This document shows, piece by piece, positions 58,888 through 64,000 of a stretch of DNA of 64,000 bases; position 1 is the stretch's first letter, and each line of letters opens with the position of its first letter. Position numbers and translations under genes: made by a program. The notes under the pieces were generated by a model, which did no database searches, was not told the DNA's origin, and saw only the letters and a list, made by a program, of their open reading frames with translations. Location: positions 1 to 64,000 of the forward strand of contig JAPKZG010000096.1 of the NCBI GenBank assembly GCA_026393895.1. Reading direction: 5' to 3'. This stretch comes from Candidatus Aminicenantota bacterium (lineage in GTDB: Bacteria > Acidobacteriota > Aminicenantia > Aminicenantales > UBA4085).

Positions 58888-60438
58888 ATGAATCATAACG
58901 GAAGCGACATCGAATCGCGCCTCTGGGATGCGGCGGATGAACTACGGGCGAACTCGAAGCTGAAGTCTTCTGAATATTCCGTTCCTGTGCTGGGGCTGGT
59001 CTTTCTACGCTATGCCGATCACAAATTCCAGATGGCGGCGAAAAAAATGGAAGGCGTGGGCAGCGGCCGGCGTAAGATCGGCCCGGCCGACTATCATGCA
59101 AGCGGCGTTCTCTACTTGCCCAAAACCGCGCGATTTTCGTCGCTGATTGCCTTGCCGGAGGGAGCTAATATCGGCCAAGCAATTAACGACGCCATGGGCT
59201 CCATAGAAACGGATAATCCCGATCTCAAGGGCATCCTTCCTAAAACCTACAACCGCTTTGTGAACTCCCTCCTCAAGGAGTTGCTTAAAACAATGAACTC
59301 TGTCCCCATGGATATCGAAGGGGACGCTTTCGGAAAGATTTATGAATATTTTCTTGGCAACTTTGCTAGGGCCGAGGGTCAGAAAGGCGGCGAGTTCTTT
59401 ACTCCCACCGCCATTGTTCAGCTCATTGTCGGCATAATCGAGCCATTTCACGGCCGTATTTTCGACCCTGCCTGCGGATCCGGCGGTATGTTCGTCCAAA
59501 GTGCAAGGTTCGTCACAGAGCATAAAAAGAATCCTGGTGCCGAGCTGAGCGTCTTCGGTCAGGAGAAAGTGGCTGAGACTGTAAAACTGGGCAAGATGAA
59601 CCTCGCTGTCCACGGGCTTGCCGGCGACATCCGCGAGGGAAATTCCTATTACGAAGACTTACACCGCTCTACCGGCATATTCGATTTCGTCATGGCCAAT
59701 CCGCCCTTCAACGTGGGTCGGGTGGACAAGGAGCGGCTCAAGGACGATCCGCGCTTCCCTTTCGGCTTGCCCCGCACCGATAACGCTAATTATCTCTGGA
59801 TTCAACTCTTTTATAGCGCTCTCTCCGAAACCGGACGAGCCGGCTTCGTCATGGCCAATTCCGCATCTGACGCACGCGCTTCGGAGCTAGAAATTCGCAG
59901 GCAGCTCATCGAATCCCATTCTGTTGATGTAATGGTTGCTGTCGGCCCAAACTTTTTTTACACCGTAACACTGCCATGTACCCTTTGGTTTTTTGATCGA
60001 GGCAAAAGAAAAACCGCACGTGTTGAAAAGGTGCTCTTCGTAGATGCCCGCCACCTCTTTCGTCAGATTGATCGTGCCCACCGTGATTGGACACCAAAGC
60101 AGATTGAATTTCTCGCGAACATAGCCCGGGTCTACCGGGGAGAGCCTGTCGAGAACTTGCATGACAGCGCGGGGCTGATGGCCGAGCACTTCCCCAAGGG
60201 AAAATATATCGACGTGGCAGGGTTGTGCAAAGTGGCGACCTTAGCCGAGATCGAAGCCCAGGGCTGGAGCCTCAACCCCGGCCGCTATGTGGGCGTGGCC
60301 GAGCGCGAGGAAGATAATTTCGACTTCAAGGCGCGGCTAGAGGAGCTGAACGAGGAACTAGAAACCCTCAACACCGAAGCGAGAGAGCTGGAGGAGCGGA
60401 TCGGGGAGAATGTGGAAAAATTGATGGAACAAGCATGA
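58888..60438 (+). CDS. hsdM: Type I R-M system methyltransferase subunit
   Basis: [44 protein letters not shown]. Confidence 0.97.
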   Translation: MNHNGSDIESRLWDAADELRANSKLKSSEYSVPVLGLVFLRYADHKFQMAAKKMEGVGSGRRKIGPADYHASGVLYLPKTARFSSLIALPEGANIGQAINDAMGSIETDNPDLKGILPKTYNRFVNSLLKELLKTMNSVPMDIEGDAFGKIYEYFLGNFARAEGQKGGEFFTPTAIVQLIVGIIEPFHGRIFDPACGSGGMFVQSARFVTEHKKNPGAELSVFGQEKVAETVKLGKMNLAVHGLAGDIREGNSYYEDLHRSTGIFDFVMANPPFNVGRVDKERLKDDPRFPFGLPRTDNANYLWIQLFYSALSETGRAGFVMANSASDARASELEIRRQLIESHSVDVMVAVGPNFFYTVTLPCTLWFFDRGKRKTARVEKVLFVDARHLFRQIDRAHRDWTPKQIEFLANIARVYRGEPVENLHDSAGLMAEHFPKGKYIDVAGLCKVATLAEIEAQGWSLNPGRYVGVAEREEDNFDFKARLEELNEELETLNTEARELEERIGENVEKLMEQA

Positions 60439-61706
60439 AGTCAGAATCACATCAACTCAAGAGCGTCCGATTAGATGAGGTCTGCCGTTTAGTGACTGAT
60501 GGCACTCACGATTCGCCTAAGCTACAACTGACCGGAGTGCCATTCATTAAGGGAAAGCATATTTCTGGTGGTTTTGTTGATTTTGAAAATTGTGACTTCA
60601 TAACAATATACGACCACCGCAAAGCCATCTTACGTTCAAAACCGGAACGGGGCGACATTCTGTTCTCGAATATCGGTTCAGTAGGAGATGCGGTTTACGT
60701 CAGAACAAACAGAGAGTTCAGCATCAAGAATGTAGCCTTGTTCAAACCGGACTATACAAAAGTAGACAGTCGTTATCTCTACTATGTGGTTATAGGTCCT
60801 GAGTTTCGTGGTGAATTGATGTCAAAACGCCAAGGCGTTGCCCAGCCATTCTTCTCGCTCGAGATACTGAGAAGCCATCAAGTCCGTTATCATGAAGATA
60901 TTATGATACAGCGCAAAATTGCGGCGATACTTTCAGCATACGACGACCTGATCGAGAACAACCTGCGGCGGATCAAGATTTTGGAGGAAATGGCCCAAAA
61001 TCTTTATCGCGAATGGTTCGTGAACTTCCGCTTCCTCGGCCACCAGCGTGTACGCTTCATTGATTCGCCCCTCGGCCGGATTCCGGAGGGGTGGGAGGTG
61101 AAATGTATTGGCGATACCTTTGTAACTGTACTCGGTGGAACACCATCTAGAGAAAAGCCTGAATACTGGGATGGCGGCACAATCCCCTGGATTAACTCAG
61201 GTAAGGTAAACGAACGGCGTATTATCGAGCCATCCGAGCTTATCACGGAACTCGCCCTCAATCGGTCTGCCTCAAAACTCATGGGGAAAGGAACGACAGT
61301 TTTGGCGATCACAGGAGCGACCCTTGGCCAAGTCAGCTACCTCGAAATTGAAACCACAGCAAATCAATCAGTCGTTGGAATCACCGACTTGTCAGGCGTT
61401 CGTTCCGAGTGGATTTATCTCACAATTTGTAACCGCATCGAAGGTATTGTGAAACATGCTAGTGGTGGTGCTCAACAACACATTAACAAGGAAGTAGTGA
61501 ATAACGTTCTTGTCGTGTTACCACCTGTAAAACTTGCGTTGATGTTTAAGCACCTCATCGAGCCAGTATTCCGAGAAATTGCAACGCTCTTATTTCAACA
61601 AAAAAATCTCCGCCGCACCCGCGACCTGCTGCTACCAAAGCTCATCTCCGGCGAGGTAGATGTGTCGAAGATGGACATCGTCATTCCCGCGGAGACCGGT
61701 GGATGA
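60435..61706 (+). CDS. hsdS: Type I R-M specificity subunit
   Basis: Two TRDs separated by [34 protein letters not shown]; second conserved region at the C-term. Confidence 0.95.
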   Translation: MKSESHQLKSVRLDEVCRLVTDGTHDSPKLQLTGVPFIKGKHISGGFVDFENCDFITIYDHRKAILRSKPERGDILFSNIGSVGDAVYVRTNREFSIKNVALFKPDYTKVDSRYLYYVVIGPEFRGELMSKRQGVAQPFFSLEILRSHQVRYHEDIMIQRKIAAILSAYDDLIENNLRRIKILEEMAQNLYREWFVNFRFLGHQRVRFIDSPLGRIPEGWEVKCIGDTFVTVLGGTPSREKPEYWDGGTIPWINSGKVNERRIIEPSELITELALNRSASKLMGKGTTVLAITGATLGQVSYLEIETTANQSVVGITDLSGVRSEWIYLTICNRIEGIVKHASGGAQQHINKEVVNNVLVVLPPVKLALMFKHLIEPVFREIATLLFQQKNLRRTRDLLLPKLISGEVDVSKMDIVIPAETGG

Positions 61707-63118
61707 AAGCTACCGATCTTGAAATTCTGCTCCAGGAAGGCGAAGGGGTCATGCTGGAGTACAAAGAAAATATTTCTGCTTCTTTCGCCCGCGAAATGGT
61801 AGCCTTGGCCAACACCGCGGGCGGAAGGATTCTTCTGGGAGTTCGGGATGATGGTACGGTAAAGGGCATCGCCGATACCAACGCATTGCGCGCCCGCATC
61901 CAGGATATTGCCCGCAACTGCGATCCGCCGGTAAAAATCCTGTTGCAGCGCATCGGCAAAGTAACCGTCGTTATGGTGCGCGAGAGTGATGCGAAGCCAG
62001 TCCAATGCAGCGATGGTTTTTTCTGGCGGCAAGGCGCGGAGACGCAAAAGCTATCCCGCGGGGAAATCCGTGATCTCTTTCAACAGGCCGGGGCCATCCG
62101 TTTCGATTTTTCCGTCTGTCCTCACTTTCGTTATCCCGATGATTTCGACCCGGATAAATTTAACGATTGGCTGAGAAAAAGTACGATCTCCCGGAACGGA
62201 GCGGCAGAGGATATTCTGGTGAACATCGAGGCGGCGGAACGTTCGGGCAGCAAGCTGCTATTCCGCAACGCCGGAGTACTGTTCTTCGCCCGTGAGCCTC
62301 GGCGATTCTTTAATCAAGCCTATGTCACCTGTCTATTATTCAAAGGCACAAGCAAGGTGCATATTCTTGACCGAAAGGATTTTGGCGAGGGCTTTGTCTC
62401 CGACATCGAAGAGAGTATGCGATTCCTCGAACGCAATACCCGCACGGCCTACCGGATCGAGAAGCTCCAACGCGAAGAAATTCCGGAATATCCTATGGCT
62501 GCCCTGCGAGAGGCCATCACCAATGCCATGATGCATCGCGACTGGTTTATCGAAGGGGCCAATGTCTTTGTTGAGATTAGCGAGGATCGCATCGAAGTAT
62601 CGAGTCCCGGTGGTCTCCCGAAAGGGATGCTTCCCGAGGATCTTGGCCATAAGAGCGTCCGCCGCAACCCTCTGATTGCCGATCTTCTGCATCGCATTGC
62701 CTTTATTGAAAAGGCCGGTACGGGCATTCGCCGGATGCGGGATGGGGCCAGAAATCAAGGGTATTGCGAACCCGAGTTTTTCACCGGCAGTTTTTTTACT
62801 GCCATATTTCGTCCGGTTGTCGCTATGGTTGGACCAAGTGCCCCGCAAGTACCCCGCAAGTACCCAGCAAGTACCCCGCAACTTTTGGCAATACTCAACT
62901 CCGCGGCATTAGGGGAGAAATCCAGAGAAGAATTGCAGATTGCAGCGGAAATTAAGGACCGGGAGCACTTTCGTAAGCAATACCTCGAAGTCCTTCTTTC
63001 TGCGGATCTCTTGGAACGGACCATCCCTGACAAACCGCAAAGCCCGAAACAGCGATACCGAATCACCGTAGCCGGACGCAGTTTTCTTGAAAAAACCGCA
63101 AAGGAATCGAAATCATGA
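61703..63118 (+). CDS. AlbA_2/Schlafen-like putative ATP-binding protein in the R-M operon
   Basis: MLEYKENISASFAREMVALANTAGGRILLGVRDDGTVKGI; ALREAITNAMMHRDW, PGGLPKGM. Confidence 0.9.
   Translation: MKATDLEILLQEGEGVMLEYKENISASFAREMVALANTAGGRILLGVRDDGTVKGIADTNALRARIQDIARNCDPPVKILLQRIGKVTVVMVRESDAKPVQCSDGFFWRQGAETQKLSRGEIRDLFQQAGAIRFDFSVCPHFRYPDDFDPDKFNDWLRKSTISRNGAAEDILVNIEAAERSGSKLLFRNAGVLFFAREPRRFFNQAYVTCLLFKGTSKVHILDRKDFGEGFVSDIEESMRFLERNTRTAYRIEKLQREEIPEYPMAALREAITNAMMHRDWFIEGANVFVEISEDRIEVSSPGGLPKGMLPEDLGHKSVRRNPLIADLLHRIAFIEKAGTGIRRMRDGARNQGYCEPEFFTGSFFTAIFRPVVAMVGPSAPQVPRKYPASTPQLLAILNSAALGEKSREELQIAAEIKDREHFRKQYLEVLLSADLLERTIPDKPQSPKQRYRITVAGRSFLEKTAKESKS
62837..62880 (+). repeat. 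11-bp tandem repeat x4 within the AlbA_2 gene
   Basis: AGTgCCCCGCA AGTACCCCGCA AGTACCCaGCA AGTACCCCGCA. Confidence 0.95.
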
Positions 63119-64000
63119 CCCCTGCCGGCTATACCGAAGATGCTTTGATCGAACGACCGGCCATCGCCCTGCTTGCGAAGATTGGCTGGAAGACGGTCAA
63201 TGCCTATCATGAGTTTGATCATGGCCCGAGCACATTGGGACGCGAGAACAAGGCAGAAGTCATTCTCAAATCCCGCTTGCATCCAGCCATCCAGCGATTA
63301 AATCCAGAAGCGAAATCCGAGGTTATTGACCAGGTAATCGAAGAATTGACTCGAGATCGCTCGCGAATGAGCATGGCAGCCGCGAATCGCGAAATTTATC
63401 ACCTGCTTAAAAACGGTGTTCGTATTCGTATCCCTGATCCTGAGGGCGACGGAGAGACGGTAGAAGTAGTGCGGATCGTAGATTGGGACAATCCCGCCAA
63501 CAATGACTTTCTGCTTTGCTCCCAGTTCTGGGTTACAGGCGAAATGCACACCCGGCGCGTGGATCTTGTAGGTTTTGTTAATGGCCTGCCGCTGGTTTTG
63601 GTGGAACTAAAAGCGGTTCATCGCCGGTTGGAGACCGCCTTCACCGGTAATTTACGTGACTACAAAGACACTATACCGCAGCTTTTCTGGCCCAATGCCT
63701 TGATTATTCTTTCCAACGGCAGTCAAAGCCGCGTGGGCAGCATAACGGCCGGATGGGAACATTTTACAGAGTGGAAAAGAGTCGGCAGAGAGGACGAGGC
63801 GGGCCAAGTATCGCTGGAGACCATTCTTCGCGGAGTCTGCGAACCAACGCGTTTGTTGGACCTGGTGGAGAACTTTTGCCTTTTCCAGGAAGCATCCGGT
63901 GGACTGATTAAATTACTCGCTAAAAACCATCAGTATTTAGGCGTGAATAATGCGTTGGAGGCGTTGGCCGATATTCGGCAGCGGTCCGGAAAGCTGGGTG
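63115..64000 (+). CDS. hsdR: Type I restriction endonuclease subunit R (3' partial)
   Basis: MTPAGYTEDALIERPAIALLAKIGWKTVNAYHE...DFLLCSQFWVTGEMHTRRVDLVGFVNGLPLVLVELKA; runs off the window. Confidence 0.94.
   Translation, partial: MTPAGYTEDALIERPAIALLAKIGWKTVNAYHEFDHGPSTLGRENKAEVILKSRLHPAIQRLNPEAKSEVIDQVIEELTRDRSRMSMAAANREIYHLLKNGVRIRIPDPEGDGETVEVVRIVDWDNPANNDFLLCSQFWVTGEMHTRRVDLVGFVNGLPLVLVELKAVHRRLETAFTGNLRDYKDTIPQLFWPNALIILSNGSQSRVGSITAGWEHFTEWKRVGREDEAGQVSLETILRGVCEPTRLLDLVENFCLFQEASGGLIKLLAKNHQYLGVNNALEALADIRQRSGKLG

Overview
GC-rich bacterial chromosomal window. Family-level affiliation cannot be proven from sequence alone; an Acidobacteriota/Aminicenantes-like lineage is only a guess. 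(1) 1-11.6 kb: S10-spc-alpha ribosomal operon (rpsC partial to rplQ, with secY, adk, map, infA, rpoA), in which rplP has lost its middle and its frame. (2) 11.6-20 kb: accessory region with secreted/OM proteins, a GT39-like membrane protein carrying a 12-nt G tract and a C-terminal partial duplicate, and decayed remnants (class I fumarase N-terminus, DegV C-terminus). (3) 20-57 kb: mostly housekeeping and metabolic genes (MltD-like, TonB receptor, galE, CCA enzyme, Sua5/YrdC, metG, folE, larC, mtnP, PfkB kinase, tryptophanase/TPL, a sensor kinase lacking its H-box His, acyl-CoA ligase, patatin, ATP-grasp ligase with a convergent metallopeptidase, GH109-like, queA-ruvB-ruvA, divergent class IV aminotransferase, esterase). 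It also holds a dispersed family of REP-like palindromes sharing GGGGACA/GACACAATACC termini, a 58-bp tandem repeat and a 110-nt imperfect hairpin. (4) 56.9-64 kb: a defence-island-like segment with a consensus-promoter-driven nucleotidyltransferase + winged-helix pair (candidate under-described TA/abortive-infection module), an HsdR N-terminal remnant, and a type I R-M locus hsdM-hsdS-[AlbA_2/Schlafen-like ATPase]-hsdR(partial). The ATPase gene contains an 11-bp x4 tandem repeat that could act as a frameshift switch. No tRNA, rRNA or CRISPR array was recognised. All homology calls are from reading the translations; no searches were run.
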